64,000 nt of DNA from Rhopalosiphum padi (Eukaryota > Arthropoda > Insecta > Hemiptera > Aphididae), in contig NC_083600.1 of the NCBI RefSeq assembly GCF_020882245.1, forward strand, positions 46,967,019-47,031,018. Direction: 5' to 3'. The notes under the pieces were generated by a model, which was given only the letters and a program-made list of their open reading frames with translations, made no database searches and was not told the origin of the DNA. How positions within the stretch are numbered: the stretch's first letter is position 1; every line of letters begins with the position of its first letter. Shown here in pieces: positions 51,572 through 63,172 of the stretch. The position numbers were made by a program, and so were the translations under genes.

Positions 51572-54500
51572 CTAAATAAAAAGTTCTAATTGGAGATATT
51601 TCTGCAAAAGGAATACTTAAGAAATCTTTATTTCTTTAAATTTGAAAAGGCCAGTTTCTGCCATAATATTATTCTTTTTGGACCCATTTCGCCGAAAACC
51701 CATCTCGCCGAAACCTATCTCGCCGAAGCATAGTAAAATAGAATTTTGTTTCATTACAATATTAATTTAAAATATATAGTCAAATAAAATGGTGAAATAG
51801 GATGTAAATACAATACAATTACTATCCCAACTTTACGCGCAAACGCAATGAAACAGTTGAAGGACCACTCGACTGGTTAAAACCGAGAATTATCGACAAC
51901 TGAGAATAAAACTAAAAAAATGATCGGGATAGACAACTCATATGCCACACTCAAGTGACGAGACACAATAGACAACCTAGCACTACACGACGACGACAAT
52001 TTCTCAGGAATTCTAGTACTCTGGTACCAGTCCCGACATCGGGCCAACAATCGAGTTTCATGGTGATTTGGTAATCGGCGGTTTGGTGACGAAGACAGGA
52101 TGAGGAACTGATGAATAATTTTATAGGGCATAGGTACTCACTAATATGGATGATGTTAATATGTTACTGACGATGATATTCGGCACTCAATGTTTTGAAT
52201 GGTTGCAGTCATCGAACAATGTCATCGACTAACGGAGTTGTTGAAATAATTACAACATCGATTTCAAGTTGACGTAATATGTCATAAGAAATTCCTTAAA
52301 AAAAACGACAGAGTTCTCGTGGAAAAATGACGATACAATATATATATATATATATAAACAGGATTGTTGACTACAGTAGCCAACGAATGGCAACGAACGA
52401 TATATATTATGAAAACAAAACAAGTGAATTCAAATGTAATAACAAATAACAATATTAAGGGCGTTTCAATTAATTTATTATTATTATAAAGAACACACAA
52501 CTTGTTGATATATTTTGATATAAGATTTTTTCATTAATTTTTATAATGAATAAATACCATTTCTACCTATCCGAGAATAGTAATTTACATTTTATTGAAT
52601 CAACAATGTAAAATAAAATAAAAATTAAGAAAACCTGATATTAAATTACGTTATTTATGCACTTGCATTGTGCACTGATAGAATTTTAATATTGATGACA
52701 CTTATCACTTTATCAACAATCTCAACAGATTATGATCATTAATATTATTGTCAGTATTAATATTTAGGATTGTTAAACAATTTTAGGCCAAGTATAATTT
52801 AAATTTTAAATACAATATACATTTATATTCTATACATTCTTCAGATAAGTGTATTTAGACCATTATGGAGATTAATATATAACTAATGGTCTACCTTTCA
52901 CAATTATCTAATATAAAAAAATATAATCATATTGACTCAGCGATTAAAAAATAAGGAGTATATTTGGTAGATTTAAGATTAAATAAAATTTCATCACCAA
53001 ACAATATAAAAATGATTTTCTTTGCTATTTCACAGTCTTTATACGTAATGTGTCTATGAGGTTGTACCTTCAATAAATATTTAGGTTTGCTCAGAACTAC
53101 AATAAACTCATCACTAAGGATAGTATTATGCAACCTTTTCATTTAAATATTGATATACTATATTGCATAATTTATGATACCTATATTGAAGTTAGAGAAA
53201 TCTCATGCAAAAGAAGTACTAAGAAATCTGTATTTTTATACATTTGAGAGTGTCAGCTGATTTAGTCGTATCCACGTGTATGGTTTCGCAGCAATGCTGA
53301 ATGGCTGTTTATTGGATCGTCATCTGTCTTGAATTAATTAAGATCAACAATTTGTTAAGTTTCGTTGGTTTAGGGGGAGATAATTATTGGATATTTTGTC
53401 TACGGATTTTCGTTGTATAATTTTGAGCTCTCAGCGAGGATCTCTTCAGTCAATTGGTTAGCTACCTAGCCTATATTATTTTAACACATGTGTAAACAAT
53501 TATTTAGTTATATTTATCGAAAAAATACTGGAATCTGAGTTAACAGGTTGACTGCTTAATGGCGCAAATTTATTTATACTCTTAATGACCTCATCTTTCA
53601 ATATATTAAAAATATATACATCTTTCATATACATCAAATCATGGGAAGTATATCAAACCGGAAAATAAACAATAATCGATTATAATAAAAAAAAAAATGG
53701 GAATGAGATACCATGCTTATTATTAATTATTATAATTAGTTAGGATTTTTAATACATTATATTATTACGATAATTTGTATAAGAATATAATACATTTTAT
53801 TATACAAATGGACATATGAGAGACACCATGCTAATAAAAAAAAATTTAGTTAAGATAATAACAATATAATACATTTTTAACCATACCAGTAAAGTTAACT
53901 GAGAGTCCGAAGTCTCTAAAAATAGGAAGGAAAACGTATTATTTTAAACACATTTTTATAAACATATATTTATATAACTCATTCAAACAATGTATTAAAT
54001 AAATTAGTGTCCCGTGTAAATTTCGATATGTGTAAATTCGCCCAAACTATATGTTATTTTGGGTCATTCGTCCATATGAAAACCACCCGAGAAAGATCCC
54101 TTTAATATAATTTTAGGTGGTAGGGGGGGAATTGTTACGATGTTAGTTATCCAGAAAAAGATTTCCATTTTTTATTAATAGATTTTCTGTTGCTGGTTAG
54201 AACACGATGTACATATGAGGTTTTTATCAATAATTAGACATGTTTGGCTTATTTTATATCTTAAATATAATGATATTCAAAATAATACTTGTAATGTGCA
54301 CTGAAAGAATTTTATTATTAATAACACGTTAATAAAAATAGTACATACTAAACGAAAATTTACTTATTTAATATACATGGAGTTACACCTTTAAATGCTT
54401 GACAATAACTTTTGATTTTAATACCGTACATTTGCGGAATTATAAAATGCATTAACATACAAAATGACTTCCTGTCAAAATACGAAACAATCTAAAGTAG

Positions 54501-57168
54501 CTATGGGTCACCAATTGGCGGACCTTGGACACTTATATTATCACGAACCCTTATCCGTGGAGTATGTTTTAAAATTATAGATTCTAAAGAAATCTATATT
54601 TTTAATATATGTTTTAATTTTTATATTATTAATTTTTTTTATCTTTTTACCTTTGAATTTTTTAAAATACATAAAAAATAATTAAATTTATTATGTACCT
54701 ATGTATATGACATTAGTATAAATCAATTTAATTATAATTTCACTTTTTTTTTTTCCTTATTTATTCCTCTAAATACCTTTCAAATAAAGGACGATATTTC
54801 AGCGACTTAGGGTGTCCAGTATTTAGAGGTTTCATTGTATTATTATCAGATTTATTATTTAGGCCCTTTTAATTATTTTTAGGCCCATTATAATTTAAAT
54901 ACCTACAACATTTCTAAACTTTATTCAGACAAGTCTATAATTGATTTAGATCACCATGGAGTTAAAATTAACTGGGATATAATTAGCAGTGGATATTGAA
55001 CATATTGAATAATAACAAAAACGTAAAAATAAATACTAAGTACAATTTCAATGAGTGGTGTACTTTTTATGTACTATTATGCTGATTTTTTTTTAAATAT
55101 AATTTTCTCTCGTTAATTTAAAAGAACCTAACCGATTTCAAATTTTTTTTCTATATGACAAATAAACAATTAATTTTTCTAAATTGTTAGGTTCGTGTAA
55201 ATAATGTACTAAGAAACTTAAATAGTTTATATTATGGTTTTCTGCTAGGTACAGTTTTGGGACTTTTATTGTTTATTTATTGTATACATAAATTTTAGAT
55301 ATTTGGGACTTGAATGTTCTATTTTCTGTATTGCCAATGACACTACGATTCTAATTCAGTTTAATTAAATTTAATTTAATGCGTAAAGCAACAAAATTTC
55401 TTTCATTTATTAATGTATAGTTTAATGTAAACTCTCTGGAAATACATTTTAATTAAACAATATGTAATATCTTTTTTTCCATACAAAAAGTTAACAGTCT
55501 TGATATTAATGAACCCGTTAAAACATATGATGACACATATCAAAGATATACATCTGGTAGGTACTCATAATTGTAATATTGTAATTATGTAGAAATATAA
55601 GAGCCAACAGGTGCTGAATCAGTGATGTATTTGGGTATCACCATCGATTAGTTTTTAAAATAGAATTTTTTTATAGATTCGTTGATTAAAAATTAAGGAA
55701 TAAGTTTGGTAGAAATAAAATATTAAACATTATACTTTATCGTCAAAGAATATGAAAACGGTTTTCTGTGCTATTTTACAGGCACTATACGGAATGTGTG
55801 TATGGAATGATACCTTCGATAAATATATAGATCAGAACTATAATAAACTCATCACCCAAAATTGTACAATGATATATTAAAATGCAACGTGTTTGGTAAA
55901 TGTTTATTTAACCTACGACGTAATAATAGTTATAAATTAAATGATTGCCTAATAGCAATATTAAAAAAACCTTATATTAAATATTATACATATATACTGA
56001 TTTAAATTTACAAGATAATTAAATATAAATTAATTAAAATATAACATTTCCAATGATCTTTTTGACAAATATTATATAGAGTGATACTTATTTTTCCTAT
56101 TTTAAAATTCGGAATGGATCAATAAATGTTTTGGTTTTAAGATGATGTGTGTATGTGTGTATTTTTATTATGTGTTTGTACTACATCGTTAAAAGTCCTG
56201 GACTAAGTATAGTTTGGTTGGTTTTACGTCAAAATCAACTATTAATACAATTATTAAAATAATCTATTATGAACAAAACCATTTATCAATTTTCTCTATA
56301 AGTGGATTGCACTCGAGATATTACAGTAACTTATCAATGGAGTATTTATGTTCGTTATGTATACTAACTACTAAGGGTAGGTTAAAAAATGATTATATTA
56401 ATCATTGGTGACAAGGTAACGAGGAGCCGTAGATCAGCCAAACAAAGAGAAGCAACGATAGGCCGTAAAGTGGAAAAGGCCGCTGCCCGCTGGACAACTG
56501 AATTATTGAACTGATTAAGGCGGACGAGCGTTATTGGTGACAATATACTAGCAGGTGGAGGGGACGATACGGCCGGTTCACAAACGTATATCGGCTGGAC
56601 TTTGGTATCGGTGCACGAACAATATTATAATAACTGATCAATGAAGTATTTATGTCCGTTATGTATACAAAGGAAATGCTAAAAAAAGATTATTAACCAT
56701 GCTTTTCAAAGTAAAATTCCTCAATATTTTAGTTTCTTATGGTAAATTTATTATTTTTATTAATATTTTCATTATTTTAATGTAGGTGAACATAAAAATG
56801 TATAACTGAGTTATGTGTATTGCATTAATTGTAGGCTGCTATATCTTTGTAATTTATTTTTAGTCATAATCTACTATATATCAATCGCTAAAATCGGATT
56901 TATGATATATTTTTAAGGTAATTAAATAATTATAATACCCAAATGTGTAATTACAGACAATCAATTTATTTTTACTTTTTAACTATACTAAGATTGTACT
57001 TAGTGAATCTTTTTTTTTTTTTATTGAACAATTTGAATTGAATGCTTTTTATAACATGAAACAAGTAAAGTTTTTATAACAAAAAAAATATTTTAATATT
57101 TTATATATAATCTATATATATTTTTTTTAAATTTTCCAAAAATTTTTTTTGTTATTTTCCCTTAAAAC

Positions 57169-57562
57169 TGTATGATATACTTTACTTTTATATTATTTTA
57201 TTTTATTATTTGCTATGTATGGCTGTGGGACGCTATTTTAGTATTTGGTAATCGTCGCGGGCTTATCGCACCGACGACCGAGCGATCCCACATCCACTTT
57301 TATATATATATATTATATTGTATGTACGGCGTGTGTGCGCGGGGTGACCCGACGTAATATTCTATAAATATTATTTGTCAATTATTATTTTATAATATCT
57401 TTTACTGTCGTAGTGTCGTAGTCAGTTAGTTCTCCGCCGCACTGCTAACATGTCTTGTTAAAGTAGAATAAAGAGACGCACATTGATGTGTTACTGCATT
57501 TCGTATGAACCTTCTTTTTTTTTATTTACTCCATCGGCCTTCCAAGAGTTTTGACTCTTACA
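57169..57562 (+). repeat. 5' LTR
   Basis: 394 bp, TGTATGATATAC to GACTCTTACA. Contains TATAAATA at 57363-57370, a TCAGTTAGT initiator-like site at 57422 and AATAAA at 57467-57472, giving promoter and poly(A) signals. Confidence 0.9.
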
Positions 57563-57586
57563 GTTTTCAGAAGTGGGATTCACGAA

Positions 57587-60397
57587 ATGCCAATGTTAAC
57601 ACGGAATGCGAGTAAACATTGTGCGACTACCACAGAATGTAATGATTTGAATGTTAATGAATTGGAGGAATCGAACGAAATGAATGTACCGGAAGTAAAT
57701 TTATTGGAAGAAAATAATAAATCGAATGAAACTGACAATATGAATGAAGAGAATGGATGTACGTCAAACCCTCCCACGTGTTCAGTAGATACGAACACTT
57801 TAATCGATACACTCGTAAAACAAAACAGTATGCTTATGGAACTATTGAAAGGACAACAAAACAGTAATAAACCATCGAACGACATAACTATCGCACCAGA
57901 TCTGAACAAGTCGATACCGGTATTCAATGGATTGTGTACGGGTTCACAAGCTCTCGATTGGTTACGGACGGTAAACAGTGTTGCAAATTTGCACCGTTGG
58001 CCAGATAATTTCAAACTTCAATCTGTGCGGGCCAATTTAGAAGGCGCGGCTCGACACTGGTTTGCATCTCGAGAAATAGAACATTGGTCAGATTTTGAGA
58101 GACAATTTCATAAAACTTTTATTGGTGTGGTTATGATTGGCGACCGTTGGAAGGAAATGTCGCGGCGCGTTCAGTTACGAAACGAAAATATACGTGAGTA
58201 CTACCACGAAAAAGTATTTTTATGTCGTCAAGTCGGTATGTCGTTTTATGAAAGTAAAATTCAGATACTGGAAGGGTTATATTCGAAAGACTTAAGTGTG
58301 TATTTGCTCGGACGTAATCATGTGGATGAAGATGATTTATTAAGCGATATAGTCGAGTACGAACGGCTCGATATATCCCGTTCTACACGTGTTCGGCAAA
58401 TACCAAGCGTTAAAGAAAGTGTGTCACAAAAATCGACTACACTGCATGGTCCAAACAATGTCGTGTCTATTAAACAAGAAGATACGAAAATGACCGTAGA
58501 ACGAAAGGACGAATCGTCGCGTTTATGTTATAATTGCGGCTCAAAATTGCATTTATCACCGCAGTGCCCAAAACCTAGACGCGAAAAGGGAGCATGTTAC
58601 GAATGCGGGTCGACGACGCATCAACGAGGTTCGTGCCCAGCACTCAAGCGTAGGAATGACGAGGGGAAGAAAGAAAAATCGGCCAGTTTGATGAGTATCG
58701 ACGTCGCACGAGACCACCAGGATCCGCTCGACGAGTATTCAGCACCGTACGAGGTACAATGCCAATTCAACGTTCCGGTGGAGGAGTCCGAGTTTTGCTG
58801 CATTTCCGTCAATGCTGTAGTCGACACGGGAAGCCCGATCAGTTTGATCAAGAGTGAGTTGGTTCCAAGTAAATTATATACTACGCAAATGGTGAGTAAA
58901 AATAACTTTTATGGTATTAACGGCGCGAAGTTAAATGTATGCGGTATATTTGATACGAATGTAATAATTAATAATGATGTTGAAATGTATTTAAAATTTT
59001 ATGTAGTGTCTAATTGTACTATGAATGCGAATGCTATTCTGGGAAGGGACTTTTTAAATAAACCGGGATACAAAATTGAATTTAAAAATAATATTGTAGA
59101 CATAGCACAATTAAATACGGGAAATTCGGACGCAACCGATATTAATTTTAAAGAAATATTGTGTATTGATTACGACGATTGTGCGATTAAAAATAATGAT
59201 AATAAATTGAACGTAAACCCAGTATTAAGTTTAGAATTGAGGAACGCATTTAATGAGTTATATAGTGTTGATTATATTTCGAATAAGAACACACGGGACG
59301 AGGACAATAATTTAGACTTTGATATGAAAATAATTCTTAAGCATGAGCAGCCTATTTCATTTCGTCCCCGACGTCTTTCGTATAGCGAACAACGTGATCT
59401 ACGTGTTATCATTGACGAATTATTGGCCGAAGGTATTATAAGAGAGAGCAACAGTCCGTATAGCAGTCCTATTGTGTTAGTTCGGAAAAAATCTGGAGAT
59501 TATCGATTATGTGTAGATTATAGGGAGTTAAACAAAATCACGATTAAAGACAATTTCCCGACTCCGCTGATTGACGATCAGTTGGACAGACTAAAAAATA
59601 AAAAAATATTCACGTCTATTGATTTAAAAAACGGTTTCCACCATGTCCGTATGAATGAAAAGTCCGTACAGTATACGTCTTTTGTTACACCTTTAGGACA
59701 GTACGAGTATTTAAGGATGCCATTTGGCTTAACAAATTCCCCACGAGTGTTTAATCGATTTATTCAATTCATTTTCCGTGAATTAATTGGCCGGGGGGAA
59801 CTAATGGTATATCTAGACGATTTATTAATAGCGTCAGGTACACCTAGGGCAAACGGACAGGTCGAAATCGTAAACAAGTCTATTGTGCCTATGCTCGCTA
59901 AACTAGCGGATGCCGTAAATAAATGGGATCGAGTGTTATATAAGGCTGAATTTGCTATTAATAATACAATACACAGGTCCACGGGGAAAAGTCCAAGCGT
60001 GTTATTATTCGGAATTAATCAAGTAGGTGAAGTCAACGACGAGGTACGTAGAACATTGGAAGACGCGGTAACTGAGAACACGGTTGATTTTGAGAGCATG
60101 AGATTAGAGGCCGCAAATCGTATTATTAAGACCCAGGAAGCGAATAAAATACAATATGATGCGAAACATAAGGAAGCGACTAGGTATAAAGAAAACGACT
60201 ACGTAATGATCACTAATACGGACGTGACAGTGGGGCGTAATAAAAAATTGATTCCAAAGTTTCGAGGGCCGTATGTCATAAAGAAAGTTCTAGATCGAGA
60301 TAGATACGTGGTGAGCGACATTGAAGGGTATCAGGTCACACAACGTCCATATGAAGGTATCGTAGGACCGGATCGTATGAAAAAGTGGGTTAAATAA
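57587..60397 (+). CDS. gag-pol polyprotein with RT-to-integrase in-frame deletion
   Basis: Start chosen at ATG 57587 (MPMLTRNASKH); the frame is open from 57551, and residues below count from there. Domains in order: gag with a capsid-like helical region (about 120-260), two zinc knuckles CYNCGSKLHLSPQC (326-339) and CYECGSTTHQRGSC (349-362), aspartic protease DTGSPISL (425-432) with ILGRDFL (496), and reverse transcriptase with VLVRKKSG, DLKNGFHHV (691), MPFGL and YLDD (754-757). At about 763 the RT stops just after the catalytic YLDD and joins PRANGQVE (765-772), the end of the integrase core with its catalytic Glu, followed by the C-terminal GPY/F module (KLIPKFRGPY). RT thumb, RNase H, the integrase zinc domain and both catalytic Asp residues are missing. 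The frame is intact across the join. No env. Confidence 0.9.
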   Translation: MPMLTRNASKHCATTTECNDLNVNELEESNEMNVPEVNLLEENNKSNETDNMNEENGCTSNPPTCSVDTNTLIDTLVKQNSMLMELLKGQQNSNKPSNDITIAPDLNKSIPVFNGLCTGSQALDWLRTVNSVANLHRWPDNFKLQSVRANLEGAARHWFASREIEHWSDFERQFHKTFIGVVMIGDRWKEMSRRVQLRNENIREYYHEKVFLCRQVGMSFYESKIQILEGLYSKDLSVYLLGRNHVDEDDLLSDIVEYERLDISRSTRVRQIPSVKESVSQKSTTLHGPNNVVSIKQEDTKMTVERKDESSRLCYNCGSKLHLSPQCPKPRREKGACYECGSTTHQRGSCPALKRRNDEGKKEKSASLMSIDVARDHQDPLDEYSAPYEVQCQFNVPVEESEFCCISVNAVVDTGSPISLIKSELVPSKLYTTQMVSKNNFYGINGAKLNVCGIFDTNVIINNDVEMYLKFYVVSNCTMNANAILGRDFLNKPGYKIEFKNNIVDIAQLNTGNSDATDINFKEILCIDYDDCAIKNNDNKLNVNPVLSLELRNAFNELYSVDYISNKNTRDEDNNLDFDMKIILKHEQPISFRPRRLSYSEQRDLRVIIDELLAEGIIRESNSPYSSPIVLVRKKSGDYRLCVDYRELNKITIKDNFPTPLIDDQLDRLKNKKIFTSIDLKNGFHHVRMNEKSVQYTSFVTPLGQYEYLRMPFGLTNSPRVFNRFIQFIFRELIGRGELMVYLDDLLIASGTPRANGQVEIVNKSIVPMLAKLADAVNKWDRVLYKAEFAINNTIHRSTGKSPSVLLFGINQVGEVNDEVRRTLEDAVTENTVDFESMRLEAANRIIKTQEANKIQYDAKHKEATRYKENDYVMITNTDVTVGRNKKLIPKFRGPYVIKKVLDRDRYVVSDIEGYQVTQRPYEGIVGPDRMKKWVK

Positions 60398-60552
60398 ATT
60401 CAATTAATTATTTGTATTATGTTTTCTTTTTTTTTAGTATTATAATACTATATTTTATGTGTATTATACATTAATATTGTTTTGGTTGTATCATTTTTTT
60501 TAATTATTATGTAAACATGTTCGAGACGAACAAGTGTCAGAATTGGCCGAAC
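60398..60552. other. Untranslated tail of the gypsy element
   Basis: 155 bp, AT-rich, ending GTGTCAGAATTGGCCGAAC directly before the 3' LTR. Not purine-rich, so the plus-strand primer site is unclear. Confidence 0.5.
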
Positions 60553-60946
60553 TGTATGATATACTTTACTTTTATATTATTTTATTTTATTATTTGCTAT
60601 GTATGGCTGTGGGACGCTATTTTAGTATTTGGTAATCGTCGCGGGCTTATCGCACCGACGACCGAGCGATCCCACATCCACTTTTATATATATATATTAT
60701 ATTGTATGTACGGCGTGTGTGCGCGGGGTGACCCGACGTAATATTCTATAAATATTATTTGTCAATTATTATTTTATAATATCTTTTACTGTCGTAGTGT
60801 CGTAGTCAGTTAGTTCTCCGCCGCACTGCTAACATGTCTTGTTAAAGTAGAATAAAGAGACGCACATTGATGTGTTACTGTATTTCGTATGAACCTTCTT
60901 TTTTTTTATTTACTCCATCGGCCTTCCAAGAGTTTTGACTCTTACA
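60553..60946 (+). repeat. 3' LTR
   Basis: 394 bp, one mismatch to the 5' LTR. Confidence 0.9.
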
Positions 60947-61900
60947 AAACTATTTAGCATCCTATGCCTTTTTTACTAGATTGTGTATGGTTTAGTTACT
61001 TGCTTAGTTTTAAGTCCATAATATACATATCTAAACTTAAATATACAGAATGACACACTCATCAGTACAAACATATTTTTATGTGTATTATTAAGTTATT
61101 TACAAATAACGACAAAAAAACTAAATTTTATTTTGAAAAAATAGATTTTGTTGAAAAATTCTATTCCATTTAATTATATAAAATAGAAATATAACATAAA
61201 TCTAAATATACAAAAATATATATTTTTTTTTTTATTGCATTATATTTACAAAAATGATTCTTAATTAGGTAATGTATTTTTCTTTGATTGTAAACATGTA
61301 ATATTTAAAGTTCTTATACTGGATAATAAGGATAAAGGTACTCAATAGAACATAAATTTAATTTAATTATTTAAAAAAAAAAAGTAAAATCTGGACTACA
61401 TATTTCATTAAATAAAACTTTTTCTTGAAAAGAAAGTTTCATTGACACCCGAAATAGTCATCATCACATCATTGCTGTACAGGAAACATCGCCGTAACAA
61501 CCGTTTCAAATTTTTGTTTATAATATCTTTGTCGAGTAGCATGATTTATTGAATTGTAAAAAATACAATATCTGTTCACTAGGCCTTCTATGTATTGTAC
61601 TGCTAAAAAATTTATTTGGAATAGATTAGCTGAAAATTTATCGACATAATATCTTAAGAATCGTTTATATACAAATAATATGAACGTAAGGCTTTATCTC
61701 AAACTTTGTATTATTGTATTCAATACTTCGTCCGAGCAATAATTCTGGGATCACAGGTAAAGTCAATCACTACATTATTCCGTGGCCAATACTGATTCAA
61801 ATTATTTGTATATATTTGATTATTACTTGAAAAATATAAATACAAATTATAACAGAACCCAGTTATAATGTTGCAATAAATCATATCATCACAATATGTA

Positions 61901-62605
61901 CAGTGGATTCCGCTTAATGTGGGCACGTTGGGACCAACTCTGTTTTCCCACATTAAGCGGTTGCTCATAAAAACCGAAATTTTTTTAAAAAAATATTTAA
62001 TAAAATATTCAAGTGAAACTACCCCTAAAAGTTGATCGGGGGTTATTTTGGGCTCAAAATTAGTTTATGGTATATTTCAATAAGTATTATACTTAAAAAT
62101 CTATACTTATTTTTAAAATATTCCGGACAAAAAGTACTACAAGATAGTATTTTTGTTTACCTAAGATTTTTCATCCGAAGTTCACAATTCTACCGCAAGG
62201 TAGATGTACCTTACATCAAAACTATTCGCCTTTTTGTGTCGAAACTGGCAGTGTATGTAGTAACGTTGTAACTTTGTTTTCAACAATAGAAACTACGAAA
62301 AACTAATTTGTGCCGTTTTTCTACAATATACAGAAAAGGGTTTTTACGGTTTAAATGGTAATGCTTTTTATTACTTTCGATAAACACAATCTCATAGATA
62401 GGTATGACGAAACCCGATAAAATTAGTCGTTTTTAAATACATATGTGTATATTCTAACACTATGATAAAATAAAAATTGCCTATATAAACTGAATCGAGT
62501 GTCCATATTTTTAACTTTGTTAATATACATTTATATTGGGACCAGACCATTTTGCACATATTAAGCGGATGCCCATATTAACCTGTGGGCACCGGTTATC
62601 CACTA
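61901..62605. mobile_element. Tigger/pogo-like MITE, duplicate copy
   Basis: Same element as 14782-15484. Here the AATAAA of the other copy has become AATATA. Confidence 0.6.
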
Positions 62606-62645
62606 TACTACATTTAGCCATAGGTAATATTTTGGTTGTAACAGT

Positions 62646-63139
62646 TTATAATGCTACACAATTATACATACATGGTTCAATTTTTATAGAATTGATATTA
62701 GCTTTGTAATCCTCTGCCATAGCTGTTAAAAATAAAAAAAGTTATGATAATTATCTAATTATTTAATGGTTTAAATATTGTATATAAGTATATAACTAAA
62801 CAAATATCTGGAAAATTGATATACGGGATAATAGCAACAAATAAATATCTAGACATAAAAAGGAGGTGATATAATTGAAGTTTGTCCATATAAAAATAAC
62901 AACATAATCACATATTTTACAATTATACCAATACCACTATTCAAAACTATATAGTTGATTGCATTTTTAGACTTTATTATTATAAATTTAAACAATTACA
63001 CCGTAATACGCATATTTAATTGATAAATCATACATTTTAATCCATATTATTTATATGATCTCTTAGAAATAAAAAACCTAAACTTCCATATAAATCTTGC
63101 CTATGTATTTACCTGCAGTCAATGACAATATAAGGATTC
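62646..63139 (-). CDS. Gene C: last two exons of a third miniature-exon gene
   Basis: The last exon, 62646-62722, carries MAEDYKANINSIK, a C-x3-N-C motif and TAA, with Asn changed to Ile after SIK compared with gene B. The exon before, 63113-63139, is 27 bp (ILILSLTA; donor GTAAAT, acceptor TATGTATAG) and keeps the common phase. Upstream (to the right) the intron is broken by a hAT-like element at 63173, 34 bp from the acceptor, so branch point and polypyrimidine signals may be disturbed. The 5' part of the gene lies outside the window. Confidence 0.62.
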
Positions 63140-63172
63140 CTATACATAGCATAGTTTTCCTAATATTATAAC

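Larger units (their letters stand above)
57169..60946 (+). mobile_element. Ty3/gypsy LTR retrotransposon, young, internally deleted
   Basis: 3778 bp. LTRs 57169-57562 and 60553-60946 are both 394 bp, start TG, end CA and differ at one position (57497 C, 60881 T). The empty site is visible at about 13846-13857 (CCTTAAAACTATTTAG); AAAC is duplicated at both ends, a 4-bp target duplication. No clear primer-binding site directly abuts the 5' LTR and no polypurine tract precedes the 3' LTR, so the usual priming sites are displaced or altered. One long ORF lies inside. Confidence 0.92.
51500..62645. repeat. Third spacer copy (partner about 8162-15524)
   Basis: Begins inside the polB frame at about 51499 and follows 8162 onward at offset 43336-43337 with few differences. 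It is interrupted only by the Ty3/gypsy insertion, after which the offset is about 47119. Contains the CGCCGAAA minisatellite, the truncated MITE (54383-54837), the GC patch (56411-56611) and the Tigger-like MITE (61901-62605). No gene other than the retroelement is supported. Confidence 0.85.

Noticed and set aside
57172..57357. 61-74-codon ORF in both LTRs (also 60517-60741)
   Set aside because: It lies within the LTR promoter region and has no domain; its repetition is that of the LTR.
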